Shown in pieces: positions 1 to 6,709 of a DNA stretch of 34,177 nucleotides (the stretch's first letter is position 1; the number at the start of each line of letters is the position of its first letter). The translations under genes were made by a program, and so were the position numbers. The notes under the pieces are model-generated. The model saw only the letters and a list, made by a program, of their open reading frames with translations, searched no databases and was not told where the DNA came from. Source of the DNA: a virus; the IMG/VR virus record IMGVR_UViG_3300032213_003085, positions 1-34,177 of that record, one strand, 5' to 3'.

Positions 1-13
1 AGCAAAAGCCACC
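1..13. repeat. 13-nt terminal direct repeat, left copy (cos candidate)
   Basis: The first 13 bases, AGCAAAAGCCACC, are identical to the last 13 bases of the window. The right copy lies 135 bp upstream of the small-terminase start, where lambda-type phages carry cosN. The length is close to the 12-nt lambda overhang. A circular-assembly overlap would look the same. Confidence 0.6.
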
Positions 14-74
14 CGCAGGGGCTTGGCCGTCAAAAAGATTCCTTAGCCCCCTTGGCGGTCAATGCCGAAAAACC

Positions 75-86
75 TTGATAAATCAA
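75..86. promoter_or_regulatory. TTGATAAATCAA near-palindrome, copy 1
   Basis: Two 5-bp arms, TTGAT and ATCAA, flank a central AA. It is one of five exact 12-mers within 2.3 kb and is followed by CG. A dimeric DNA-binding protein could bind it; the ribbon-helix-helix protein at 1946-2176 is the nearest candidate. Confidence 0.6.
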
Positions 87-126
87 CGATTGCAGCCCAT
101 GGCGCGGCGGGGTCGACGGGAAAACG

Positions 127-138
127 TTGATAAATCAA
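127..138. promoter_or_regulatory. TTGATAAATCAA near-palindrome, copy 2
   Basis: Exact copy of the 12-mer. It shares a longer 23-bp context (118-140) with the next copy (192-214), beginning GGGAAAACG and ending AAGG. Copies 1 to 3 are 52 and 74 bp apart, so they are not all on the same helical phase. Confidence 0.65.
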
Positions 139-200
139 GGGAAACGCGAGGATGACGCGACGAAATCCCGACCGAGGCGACCGCCGAAAGGGGGAAAACG

Positions 201-212
201 TTGATAAATCAA
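201..212. promoter_or_regulatory. TTGATAAATCAA near-palindrome, copy 3
   Basis: Exact 12-mer inside the second copy of the 23-bp direct repeat at 192-214. Confidence 0.65.
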
Positions 213-324
213 GGAAAACGCCGAAAAACGAGGCGAAAACCCGAACGAGCCGAGGCGCGACGCCCCACCGACCCCCAAAACGCCGCCGCAATCCGCGCCA
301 GAGCTCGCGACCGACTGACCCGAA

Positions 325-552
325 TCGGAAGAGCGGAGAGCAAAACAGAAATCCCTCGCCGGAAATCTTAAACCTTTTTACTTTGTCTAATCTTTTCCGA
401 AGCTTCCGAACCTCCGAAAAACGTTAATAGATCAATATAAATACCATCGGAAGAGAATCGGAAGTCGGAAGTGATTTGAGAATCTGCCCCCCGTGGCGAT
501 GATTTCAGTGTGAAAATCGCTATGCTCGGAAGTCATCCCCGAGCACTTCCGA
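325..552. repeat. Cluster of TCGGAAG heptamers (iteron-like)
   Basis: TCGGAAG occurs at 325-331, 447-453, 458-464, 465-471 and 526-532. Its complement CTTCCGA occurs at 403-409 and 546-552. A near-match lies at 394-400. The cluster surrounds an AT-rich stretch (about 361-400 and 421-445). Clustered short repeats beside AT-rich DNA are typical of iteron origins, but no initiator protein was recognised. The copies at 526 and 546 form an inverted repeat. Confidence 0.5.
424..435. promoter_or_regulatory. Degenerate copy of the TTGATAAATCAA site
   Basis: TTAATAGATCAA differs from the consensus at two positions and keeps the same AAAAACG prefix as copies 2 and 3. It is probably a decayed or weaker member of the family. 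Confidence 0.4.
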
Positions 553-553
553 G
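525..553. other. 9-bp perfect inverted repeat
   Basis: CTCGGAAGT (525-533) and ACTTCCGAG (545-553) are perfect complements around an 11-nt loop. The T-run needed for an intrinsic terminator is on the wrong side for either strand. A protein-binding dyad within the TCGGAAG cluster is more likely than a terminator. Confidence 0.45.
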
Positions 554-682
554 AAAAAAAGGGGGCGGCGCGAAGGCAAGGGCGATGGAAGCGGAAGGCA
601 AAGGAATAGGCGGCTAGCGCCGCTGGGTCAGGAGGCCGCCGGGCGGCTCGCTTGGTCAACTCGATGCGCAGAGATCCGGGCG

Positions 683-795
683 ATCGTTCCCAGGGCGTCG
701 CGCATGCTCAGGAGGCGGCGCAGGCCGTAGGCCGGGGAACGATGGTAGCATGCTTATCGATGCCAGCGCATGCCGTTTAGAACTCCATGGCGCTG
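683..795. other. Paired inverted repeats, possible structured RNA or origin element
   Basis: ATCGTTCCC (683-691) pairs perfectly with GGGAACGAT (735-743) across a GC-rich 43-nt interior. CAGCGC (764-769) pairs with GCGCTG (790-795). There is no open reading frame worth annotating. This may be DNA secondary structure, a small RNA or an origin component; none of these is proven. Confidence 0.3.
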
Positions 796-868
796 TGTGT
801 GGATGCGAAAATAAACAAAAACGCAGCAAAAACGGCAGTACATGACAAAAAAACTCATCGGAAAATCA

Positions 869-880
869 TTGATAAATCAA
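869..880. promoter_or_regulatory. TTGATAAATCAA near-palindrome, copy 4
   Basis: Exact 12-mer, 122 bp upstream of the 1002 start codon. With copy 5 (2348-2359, opposite orientation) it brackets the plus-strand gene unit at 1002-2176, as expected for autoregulatory operators or partition sites. Confidence 0.6.
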
Positions 881-919
881 GGCATGCAGAAAAAAGATGC
901 GATTTTAATAAAAAATAAC

Positions 920-946
920 TTGCACGGCGCGGCGTTTGCTGATAAT
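920..946 (+). promoter_or_regulatory. Weak promoter candidate for the plus-strand unit
   Basis: TTGCAC (920-925) and GATAAT (941-946) resemble -35 and -10 boxes, separated by 15 bp, which is shorter than the usual 17. They would give a leader of about 50 nt before the start codon at 1002. This is a single-sequence guess. Confidence 0.25.
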
Positions 947-1001
947 TTTTCGCCGTCGCACGCAACGCGGCGTTTTACCAACACAATTACTACAACGAAT
1001 T

Positions 1002-1556
1002 ATGAAAATCGAATCATACACACCAGTTACGGGAAACCCATTTTTTTACGCCAAAACACAGCACGGTTTTTTGTGCTCGTATCGTAAAGATTTTGAAGAT
1101 GTTTGGTTTTGCGACGATCTCAACTCGGACGAGCCGCAATACGGCCCAGAGGGGCGAGAGCTTGACGCATTGATTACAGAGGTTGTTGCAGCCAATAAAA
1201 ACAGTATCACGCTGAAACCTGATCAAAAACTGCGTGATGCCGTCATGGATGACAGCGGCGACAGTTATTTTACTACGTTTGAGTATCGCGTAGAGGGCGA
1301 CGAGGAGCTTCTTGGCGACCAATGGCGCGATGGTCGCATTGTATGGATGGTAACAGACGCATGGAGAGCCGAGGAGGAGCGCGTGAGAGAGGAGATGGCA
1401 CAAAATGAGCGCGATGGATATTCAAACAGATTTGTTGACATTGGTATTTTGGATGATCAATCAGAGGCCTGCGATTGGGGCAATTTCGCCGTCATCGATG
1501 AGGCTGGCAACGACATCACCGGCATGGTTGCCGATGAAATCCGCGCCATGCTGTAA
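1002..1556 (+). CDS. Hypothetical protein, 184 aa
   Basis: I do not recognise a family. The protein starts MKIESYTPVTGNPFF and is acidic and soluble, with no membrane segment. A longer in-frame start lies upstream at 936, but it would add an arginine-rich, unstructured-looking head. The ATG at 1002 is preceded by ATTACTACAACGAATT, which resembles the ACTAC-containing leaders seen before other genes here. There is no Shine-Dalgarno sequence. It is the first of three plus-strand genes next to the repeat region, so a role in regulation, early takeover or maintenance is possible, but nothing in the sequence shows it. Confidence 0.7.
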   Translation: MKIESYTPVTGNPFFYAKTQHGFLCSYRKDFEDVWFCDDLNSDEPQYGPEGRELDALITEVVAANKNSITLKPDQKLRDAVMDDSGDSYFTTFEYRVEGDEELLGDQWRDGRIVWMVTDAWRAEEERVREEMAQNERDGYSNRFVDIGILDDQSEACDWGNFAVIDEAGNDITGMVADEIRAML

Positions 1557-1588
1557 CGCCACTGATGAGCCGCTGGGCAGAGCGGCGA

Positions 1589-1621
1589 AACCCCTTCGGG
1601 GGTCTGGCAAAAGCCAATTTT
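1589..1621 (+). terminator. Two adjacent small hairpins, one with a UUCG loop
   Basis: ACCCC-TTCG-GGGGT (1590-1603) is a 5-bp stem closed by the very stable UUCG tetraloop. TGGC-AAAA-GCCA (1605-1616) follows directly, then ATTTT. Together they could be a weak terminator or an RNA-processing block between the first two plus-strand genes. Confidence 0.4.
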
Positions 1622-1626
1622 CAACC

Positions 1627-1809
1627 ATGTCATTTATCATTGCTCAAATCATCATTAATGCTCTCTTTTTTGCAGCGGGGTACGTCATTCGCTACGCTCA
1701 ACAATGCGAGCAAGAGGAGCTCGACAGCATCGATGCCGACGAACTTACCCCCTGCGAACTGCGAGGGGATTTTGAGACTCGCCAAGCGCTGATCAAATCT
1801 GTCGACTAA
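1627..1809 (+). CDS. Small single-pass membrane protein, 60 aa
   Basis: Starts MSFIIAQIIINALFF, and residues 2-21 form a clear hydrophobic helix. The following 38 residues are acidic and hydrophilic (EQEELDSIDADEL). Longer in-frame starts exist, the furthest at 1405, but they overlap the upstream gene and would bury the membrane segment. The gene lies 70 bp downstream of the 1002 gene, after two hairpins, and is followed closely by a perfect 11-bp stem-loop. No family is recognised. Its position beside a ribbon-helix-helix protein allows, without proving, a maintenance, toxin or exclusion role. Confidence 0.55.
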   Translation: MSFIIAQIIINALFFAAGYVIRYAQQCEQEELDSIDADELTPCELRGDFETRQALIKSVD

Positions 1810-1817
1810 AACGAAAA

Positions 1818-1845
1818 CCCCTAGGAGTGGGAAAACTCCTAGGGG
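1818..1845. terminator. Perfect 11-bp stem-loop
   Basis: CCCCTAGGAGT (1818-1828) and ACTCCTAGGGG (1835-1845) pair perfectly around a GGGAAA loop. On the minus strand the stem is followed by TTTTCGTTTT, so it would stop leftward transcription before the 1627 gene. On the plus strand there is no U-tract, so it may instead act as an RNA-stability or attenuation element between 1809 and 1946. Confidence 0.6.
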
Positions 1846-1945
1846 CTAACTCATGAGCATCTCATCTCTCAATGCCGGGCACCCGCTCGGCATGCGTATT
1901 TCTACGCCTTGCCTTGCCAAAAATCAACAACAAACATCAAAAATC

Positions 1946-2176
1946 ATGCCGAAAACGACGAAAAAAACACGCACGACCACAAAGGCCGCTGCCAAAGCGA
2001 GCGAGAAAAAGCCGCGGAAAGAGCGCGTAAAAACCGGATGGAAAACAACCGTAGTCGCGCTCTCGATTCCTAGTGCGCTCATGGAGCAGATCGAGAGCGA
2101 GCGCGACGGGAAACGATCAGCGTATTTTTTGCGCCTCATCATGGCCGGTCGCGAGGCGCTGAAATCGCAATCATGA
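1946..2176 (+). CDS. Ribbon-helix-helix DNA-binding protein, 76 aa
   Basis: Residues 1-29 are a lysine/threonine-rich flexible tail. Residues 32-41 (KTTVVALSIP) fit the DNA-contacting beta strand. Residues 42-50 and 55-73 fit the two helices of an Arc/CopG/MetJ-type fold. Proteins of this fold bind operator repeats as dimers and serve as plasmid copy-number regulators, centromere-binding proteins or antitoxins. I chose the ATG at 1946; an in-frame start at 1853 would run through the leader that follows the stem-loop. TTGATAAATCAA sites lie on both sides of this three-gene unit and are the obvious candidate targets. Fold assignment is by pattern only. Confidence 0.65.
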   Translation: MPKTTKKTRTTTKAAAKASEKKPRKERVKTGWKTTVVALSIPSALMEQIESERDGKRSAYFLRLIMAGREALKSQS

Positions 2177-2192
2177 TTGCGCTCAGTCCATC

Positions 2193-2255
2193 GCCCTGGG
2201 CGCTCCATCGGTATCGCCACCGGCATCGATGGCCGTGCAGATCCGCGCCCAGGGC
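2193..2255. other. Nested inverted repeat, possible structured RNA or cruciform
   Basis: GCCCTGGGCGC (2193-2203) pairs perfectly with GCGCCCAGGGC (2245-2255). Inside, CCATCG (2205-2210) pairs with CGATGG (2227-2232), and GCC/GGC form an inner stem around ACC. There is no U-tract, so it is not a classical terminator. It begins 16 bp past the ribbon-helix-helix stop codon. Confidence 0.4.
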
Positions 2256-2347
2256 ACGCGCTCGGCAGTGGAACCGCGCCCAGTTGCGGCAGCGGCGGGA
2301 GGGTCGCGCCGTCATCGATGGCAGGGCATGGCGACACGCTGCAACCA

Positions 2348-2359
2348 TTGATTTATCAA
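2348..2359. promoter_or_regulatory. TTGATAAATCAA site, copy 5, inverted orientation
   Basis: TTGATTTATCAA is the reverse complement of the consensus. The CG flank seen in copy 1 is kept at the equivalent position. It closes the 1002-2176 unit on the right. Confidence 0.6.
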
Positions 2360-2501
2360 CGATTCTCACGACCCGACCCACAGCGGCGCGGCGGCATGAT
2401 CGCGCATCGATCGCCCGACGCAAAAACACGTTAGAAATGGCCGAAATCGGGAAAATCGGTCAATTTCGCGAGGTTATCGGGTGAATCGTCACAGCCAGCC
2501 A

Positions 2502-2518
2502 CCCCCTAAAATAGGGGG
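2502..2518 (+). terminator. C/G hairpin, possible plus-strand terminator
   Basis: CCCCCTA-AAA-TAGGGGG is a perfect 7-bp stem. The next plus-strand bases include a T-run only after about 8 nt, so termination alone would be weak. It backs onto the stronger terminator at 2544. Confidence 0.4.
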
Positions 2519-2533
2519 GTTATGGGTTTTTGG

Positions 2534-2568
2534 AAAAAAAATTGGGCCTCTGTTTTAGAGGCCCTTTT
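2534..2568. terminator. Bidirectional intrinsic terminator
   Basis: GGGCCTCT (2544-2551), a GTTTT loop, and AGAGGCCC (2557-2564) form a perfect 8-bp stem. TTTT follows on the plus strand. AATTTTTTTT follows on the minus strand. It ends the leftward early operon 16 bp after the helicase stop and also the rightward unit. Confidence 0.85.
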
Positions 2569-2583
2569 GCGTTTTTTGGCGCA

Positions 2584-4215
2584 TCAGAAATCCGATTCCT
2601 TGTCGGCGATGCGGCAGGGGTAAACCGACCCGCCACAGCCATCGCGGCGGGCGAATTGGAAGAATTTCCCGTCGGTTCTGCGGTAGATTCTTCCGCGGAA
2701 CTCGGCCAGCTTTTTCCCCCATCGAATGCGGTCTTTTTTCGGCAAATCGCCATCGGAGAATGTTCCCACGTAATACTCCAAAATCCCCAGCTCACGGGCG
2801 AGATTGACGATGTTGGGCACGGTGAACTCTTGCATTTCCGATACCACGCTATCAGCGGCCGCAATAAGTAGCTGCTTGAACTCGCGGGACTCACTGTCAC
2901 CCCCAGAGATGCCGGGCGCTTCGATGTAGGGATCGCTCCAGCCGTTCACAGCGAGCATGCCGCCGATGACCCGACAATACATCTCGAACGATTTAATCGT
3001 GCGACGTGGGCCAAATGAGCTCAAATGCTCGCGGTTCTCGGCCCAGTGTCGGACCATCGCCCACATGGCGGCGAGAAGCTCGCTGCGGACCTCATCCTTT
3101 GCCAGCATGGAGTCAGTGATTTCGAACTTGAACTCTCGATCTTGCACTTCACCGGCCAAGAATAGCTCAGCCCAGATCACACGACGCTTCACGTTGGCTT
3201 CGATGGGCAAGTCATTGCCGGTCACAAACACCTGCGTCACGTTGTCGATCGAGAACGTCTGCTGCGTGTAAAGTCGCGTGCCGCCGTGTTTCGAAGCGGT
3301 GATGAATTTATTCAGCGCGTTCGAGCGAATCATGCGGCCCACGTCATCGAGGAAAAGAAACGGCTCCATGCCCAGCGCGGTCGATTCGAGCAATCGTTCG
3401 AATTTTTCTTCGGTGGGCGGCAGCGACATCTCAGGCGGCATGCCGTACACGGGCGACATCATCATTTTGCAGAGTGTCGTTTTGCCCGTGCCGGGCTGGT
3501 TGCCCGATACCACCGCCATGGGGCGCTTCACCCCTGGGCCAAACATCGGACGGCAAAACACGCCGAGCATGCCCGACATGACCACAGCGGCATCACGGGA
3601 CTTTTCGAGTGTCCATTCCGACTGCAAGAGTTGTCGATCCGCCCACGGCCATTCGCCAAAATATCGATCGATGACCATGTTTGCGGTCGAAATGTCCATT
3701 TCGGCATCGTAGGCGAGGCCGTCGAGCGTCCATGATTCTGTTTGATCGTCGTAGCCCTCTTGCAGCAATTCCACCTCGCCATTTGGGCGCAGGACGGGCA
3801 AGCGGACGGGGAAGAAAAATTTCAACTCGCGGATTTGGACCTTGAAGCAGTCGGCAGCGAGGATCTTCTTGGCGAGGTCCGTGGACATGGTCGCGGCGTG
3901 CTCTCCACGTTCTTTGGTGTAGCGCGATGTCGTGACGAATTTTTCCACCCACGAACCGAAACGTTCGGGGCTCATCGGCTCCAGCTCGCCACGGTCATCG
4001 ACCGCAACAAGGTTGCCCGCCCGAAAGAAAATCGGCTGGCGCGAGCACAGGCCGCCCAGCTGTTGCGCGATGTCCGATACCGGTTCGTCGAGATCGATGG
4101 TAGGTTGATACTGGATTAGCCCTGGAATCTCCACGCCCGCCGCTTCTGCGGTCGACCGTAGTTTTTGCAGCTGCTCCTTATCCAGCTTGATTGTTTTTTT
4201 CCCGGCTTTGCTCAT
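2584..4215 (-). CDS. SF3-like replicative helicase / P-loop ATPase, 543 aa
   Basis: A P-loop ATPase of the phage/plasmid primase-helicase type. Walker A is at residues 238-247 (GNQPGTGKTT) and Walker B at 286-291 (FLFLDD). A sensor segment VTGND sits at 331-335, with an arginine pair at 344-345, matching superfamily 3 motif order. The N-terminal 230 residues are not recognised. The gene is the last of the leftward early operon, 50 bp after the primase-like gene, and is followed by a strong terminator. It probably unwinds phage DNA with the adjacent primase. No phage DNA polymerase is present, so host polymerase is presumably recruited. Confidence 0.8.
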   Translation of the reverse strand: MSKAGKKTIKLDKEQLQKLRSTAEAAGVEIPGLIQYQPTIDLDEPVSDIAQQLGGLCSRQPIFFRAGNLVAVDDRGELEPMSPERFGSWVEKFVTTSRYTKERGEHAATMSTDLAKKILAADCFKVQIRELKFFFPVRLPVLRPNGEVELLQEGYDDQTESWTLDGLAYDAEMDISTANMVIDRYFGEWPWADRQLLQSEWTLEKSRDAAVVMSGMLGVFCRPMFGPGVKRPMAVVSGNQPGTGKTTLCKMMMSPVYGMPPEMSLPPTEEKFERLLESTALGMEPFLFLDDVGRMIRSNALNKFITASKHGGTRLYTQQTFSIDNVTQVFVTGNDLPIEANVKRRVIWAELFLAGEVQDREFKFEITDSMLAKDEVRSELLAAMWAMVRHWAENREHLSSFGPRRTIKSFEMYCRVIGGMLAVNGWSDPYIEAPGISGGDSESREFKQLLIAAADSVVSEMQEFTVPNIVNLARELGILEYYVGTFSDGDLPKKDRIRWGKKLAEFRGRIYRRTDGKFFQFARRDGCGGSVYPCRIADKESDF

Positions 4216-4265
4216 GAGTTGTGTGTTCTGGTAAATGCCCTTCCCAAGGCATGTGAAATATCAAA

Positions 4266-5354
4266 TCAACGCCGAATCGGCTTGTTGATCATCGCCCGAC
4301 CATTCGGCTCGGGATCGAGCCACAGAAGCTCTTGCTTCCCTGGCACTTGCCACGGGACATAGGTCCCATCTTTCTTCTCGCTGCCCATCCGGAGAGTGAA
4401 GGGAAGGCGCGTGAGACGAACCGCCGACATCGCGGCACCATCGGCCCCCACAGCCGTCATGAGCGGCGATAGCTCATTGCGCACCATGTCCCATTCCGGT
4501 TTGGCATCGGCCCCCACACGCACAAGCGCATGGATCGATTTCCCGCCCGACGTGTAAATCGCCGCGATCGGTAGGCGCAATGGCACCAAGACGCGCAGCC
4601 ATACCTCAGGCGTTAGTTCATCCGATTCCAGAACCAGATAGCGAAACGAAGTGACCGCCGATTCCGCGCGGCGCGACAGCTTGCGTTGTCCTTTCTCCAG
4701 ATACTTCGATGGATGCCACTTTCCATCCACGGGATTCGCGAGAAACCACACGCCACAGCGTGCCTTGCGCGGCAGGTCCGAAGGCACCGCCTTCACGCCC
4801 TCGCGTTCGCCGAGTCGGAATCCACCCTTGCCCACCCACCACAAAAAATCACCCTGCGACGTGAACCGGGTGAAAATCAAAACGCGCTCATCGGGCTCAT
4901 ACAGCGCGGAAAAAAAGTCTTCAAAAGTCGCCGTTTTGGGATCGATCGGCGAGCGACGCGCCAACCATGCGGCATCGATGGCTGGCACGCCTTTCGTAAC
5001 GTGCTCGATCGCGGCCTGATTGATCGGTTGCCGTTTTTTGATATCATCGGCTTTCGGCACCGCAGCCACATTTCTGTCTTCGTCGCCATAAGTCCCATTG
5101 TGGCGAGCGTTCCCGTGCTCGGCTCGCCAAATGCGCTTCCGAAGCTCGGCGTTAAACTCATCGACGGCAGCCGAACAGGAATTGTGAAAGCAATGCCCTG
5201 TGGGAGCGCCTTCAAGGATCACCCGGAAATCCTGAGCGCCGTTTTTCCCGCTGTGCAAGGCCTCCCCAGGGCAACGAGCAAAGCCGCCCCATGGTTCCGT
5301 GAGCGACTGGCCCAGAAGCTCTGCCGCAATGTTTCTCCGTTGTTCGATGTCCAT
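4266..5354 (-). CDS. Primase with zinc-finger-like head and AEP-type core, 362 aa
   Basis: The N-terminus has a zinc-ligand pattern: C28, H34, C55, H57 and C60 (GHCFHNSC at 53-60). The C-terminal half carries motifs of archaeo-eukaryotic-type primases found in phages and plasmids: an acidic LESDE at 241-245, SGGKSIH at 268-274 and RLTRLP at 312-317. The start at 5354 is chosen because the upstream extension is hydrophobic and runs through a hairpin. No Shine-Dalgarno sequence is visible; the leader is T-rich, ending ACTAAC. It lies directly upstream of the helicase and presumably primes replication together with it. Confidence 0.75.
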   Translation of the reverse strand: MDIEQRRNIAAELLGQSLTEPWGGFARCPGEALHSGKNGAQDFRVILEGAPTGHCFHNSCSAAVDEFNAELRKRIWRAEHGNARHNGTYGDEDRNVAAVPKADDIKKRQPINQAAIEHVTKGVPAIDAAWLARRSPIDPKTATFEDFFSALYEPDERVLIFTRFTSQGDFLWWVGKGGFRLGEREGVKAVPSDLPRKARCGVWFLANPVDGKWHPSKYLEKGQRKLSRRAESAVTSFRYLVLESDELTPEVWLRVLVPLRLPIAAIYTSGGKSIHALVRVGADAKPEWDMVRNELSPLMTAVGADGAAMSAVRLTRLPFTLRMGSEKKDGTYVPWQVPGKQELLWLDPEPNGRAMINKPIRR

Positions 5355-5397
5355 GTTAGTAAAAAAGTGTGTTGTAAAAAGGTGAACCAGAAATAGC

Positions 5398-5415
5398 AAA
5401 AAAGCCCCGTAGGGC
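5398..5415 (-). terminator. Short intrinsic terminator upstream of the primase gene
   Basis: On the minus strand GCCC-TACG-GGGC is followed at once by TTTTTT. It lies between the PAPS-reductase-like gene and the primase gene. It could lower expression of the replication genes or act in attenuation. Confidence 0.6.
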
Positions 5416-5433
5416 AATGAGAAATTCTAAAAA

Positions 5434-5479
5434 CTTCGCCAGCCCCGAAATATCGTGTGCATATCAGAAACTGGCGAAG
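5434..5479 (-). terminator. Stem-loop with U-tract after the PAPS-reductase-like gene
   Basis: CTTCGCCAG (5434-5442) and CTGGCGAAG (5471-5479) form a perfect 9-bp stem with a 28-nt loop. TTTTTAG follows on the minus strand. The loop is long for a simple terminator, and with the hairpin at 5398 it makes a tandem barrier. Confidence 0.5.
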
Positions 5480-5516
5480 CGAAGCGAATCAAAACAAATG
5501 ATTGGAAATCAAGAAT

Positions 5517-6395
5517 TTAGGTTTCCGGAGCTGAACGAACTCCGCTGTTCTGGAGAGATGAAGAATCGGCCTCACTCATGCAGAAAAGGCCGCAAGATAT
5601 TTTCGGGTCTGCCCCCTTCGGATCGCCTGGTGGGATGTCGTAGAGTGGCACATCGTATTTCACTCCCTTGCGCGTCACGCGGTTGATCGTATAGCCCAGT
5701 TCTTTTTCCAGCTTGGCCACGCGCTCGAAGTGCGCGGGGAAGTGAAGGCGGACACGCTTCCAGTAGTCGATTGCGTCACGCGCTTTCACGCATCCGATGC
5801 AGTTGTTGTTTCGGAAGCCGAGCTTATACATGGTCGGAAGTTCGATTCCGGCAGCGAGCAGGATGTCGAAGCATTCCGGCTTCGAGATTCCCAAGTTGAT
5901 CAGCGGGCATTCTATCCGCCGCTCCGTGTTGTCCTCGATCCATTGGTTGAGCCGGTGCTTTTCGTCGGCGGTGTAGCCGAAGATTTCCACGTCACCGAGT
6001 CCCCAGATTCCATTAGCAGGAGTCTTTTTCATTGCCGAGGTGCATGGCGCACCATTTGGCGACGAGAGGAACCGCTGGCGTTCGCACACCTCCATCGCGT
6101 CTGCGTATTCCGTGCTTTTCAGCGTCGTGATCTTTTGCCCGAACCACTTTTCGCAGTCAGCCAGGAAGCGGTGATTGTCTGGGTGTTCGCTCCCCGTGTC
6201 GGTGTAGTAGATTCCCACGGTGCCATATTTTTCGATGGCCTTTTTCGTGGCGACGGCAGACGCGGCACCGCAGGAGAACCACGATATTACGCGGCCTGAA
6301 TCCCACGGAAGAGAAGATCCAGAACAAGAGATCGCTGCCAATGACTCCCGCGTAGGAGTCGGTGACAAGGCGGAGTTGGAGGGCGCGGGATTCAT
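5517..6395 (-). CDS. PAPS-reductase-like PP-loop protein, 292 aa
   Basis: A member of the phosphoadenosine-phosphosulfate reductase / adenine-nucleotide alpha-hydrolase superfamily. The PP-loop region reads SWFSCGAASAVA (about residues 39-49), with cysteine and alanine where SGGxDS is canonical. A later cluster, NNNCIGCVKA, could bind a metal or act in sulfur chemistry. Relatives include phage PAPS reductases, DndC-type phosphorothioation proteins and IbrA. I chose the ATG at 6395 because its ATGA overlaps the upstream stop. A longer in-frame start to 6458 exists. Sulfur assimilation, DNA or tRNA thio-modification, or regulation cannot be separated from sequence alone. Confidence 0.75.
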   Translation of the reverse strand: MNPAPSNSALSPTPTRESLAAISCSGSSLPWDSGRVISWFSCGAASAVATKKAIEKYGTVGIYYTDTGSEHPDNHRFLADCEKWFGQKITTLKSTEYADAMEVCERQRFLSSPNGAPCTSAMKKTPANGIWGLGDVEIFGYTADEKHRLNQWIEDNTERRIECPLINLGISKPECFDILLAAGIELPTMYKLGFRNNNCIGCVKARDAIDYWKRVRLHFPAHFERVAKLEKELGYTINRVTRKGVKYDVPLYDIPPGDPKGADPKISCGLFCMSEADSSSLQNSGVRSAPET

Positions 6396-6709
6396 GGCAG
6401 GATACTGGCGTTCTCCCCAAAAACTTCGTGCGCCTTCTCGAAGATCGGGTCCATCCAAGCGTCTTCATCTTCGTCCACGGCATCCATGGCGTTCAGGAGG
6501 TCGCCCAGCATTTCCATGATTTCCGCGCTTCGGACGCATTGGAGTTCCATCACTCCGCGAGACTGCACCGGGAATGCCGTCAGCGTTTGCTCGTGGACGG
6601 TTTTCAGTGATGTCGCCATGTGGATCACGGCCTTGTATTGGTTCGCGGTTTGCTCTTTGAGATCGGCATCGGAGATGCTCGCCAGCTTTTCAGTTCGGTC
6701 TGTATTCAT
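6392..6709 (-). CDS. Hypothetical protein, 105 aa
   Basis: Starts MNTDRTEKLASISDAD; mostly helical in appearance, with an acidic patch (AVDEDEDAW) towards the end. No family is recognised. Its stop overlaps the start of the PAPS-reductase-like gene as ATGA, so the two are probably translationally coupled. The ATG at 6709 is preferred over an in-frame non-ATG extension to 6754. It lies between the methyltransferase and PP-loop genes and may serve either. Confidence 0.65.
   Translation of the reverse strand: MNTDRTEKLASISDADLKEQTANQYKAVIHMATSLKTVHEQTLTAFPVQSRGVMELQCVRSAEIMEMLGDLLNAMDAVDEDEDAWMDPIFEKAHEVFGENASILP

Larger units (their letters stand above)
1..1001. other. Gene-free, repeat-rich control region
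   Basis: About 1 kb with no convincing gene. The open frames here are arginine/lysine-rich or run through the repeats, so I read them as spurious. The region holds four exact copies and one degenerate copy of a TTGATAAATCAA near-palindrome, seven TCGGAAG/CTTCCGA heptamers within 228 bp, an AT-rich stretch at about 361-445, and several inverted repeats. Such content suits a replication origin, an operator array or a centromere-like site. The role is inferred from architecture only. Confidence 0.6.
2177..2583. other. Gene-free structured region after the ribbon-helix-helix gene
   Basis: About 400 bp with no convincing gene. It contains a nested inverted repeat (2193-2255), copy 5 of the TTGATAAATCAA site (2348-2359), a 7-bp hairpin (2502-2518) and a strong bidirectional terminator (2544-2568). 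It separates the rightward three-gene unit from the end of the leftward early operon. Confidence 0.6.

Noticed and set aside
75-212. A CRISPR array
   Set aside because: The three repeats are short, spacing is uneven (52 and 74 bp), and there are no cas genes.
43-291. A minus-strand frame of 82 codons at the left end
   Set aside because: Overlaps three TTGATAAATCAA repeats and has no start context; most likely spurious.
152-427. A plus-strand frame of 91 codons
   Set aside because: Arginine/lysine/proline-rich, runs through two repeats and the TCGGAAG cluster; composition looks like a translated repeat region.
842-1087. A plus-strand frame of 81 codons ahead of the first gene
   Set aside because: Contains repeat copy 4 and overlaps the better-supported 1002-1556 gene by 86 bp.
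2173-2484. Plus-strand frames after the ribbon-helix-helix gene
   Set aside because: Histidine/arginine-rich translations of a GC-rich structured region; the nested hairpin and repeat explain the sequence better.
4686-5396. A 236-codon plus-strand frame
   Set aside because: Lies wholly antisense to the primase gene, which has clear motifs; a codon-bias shadow.
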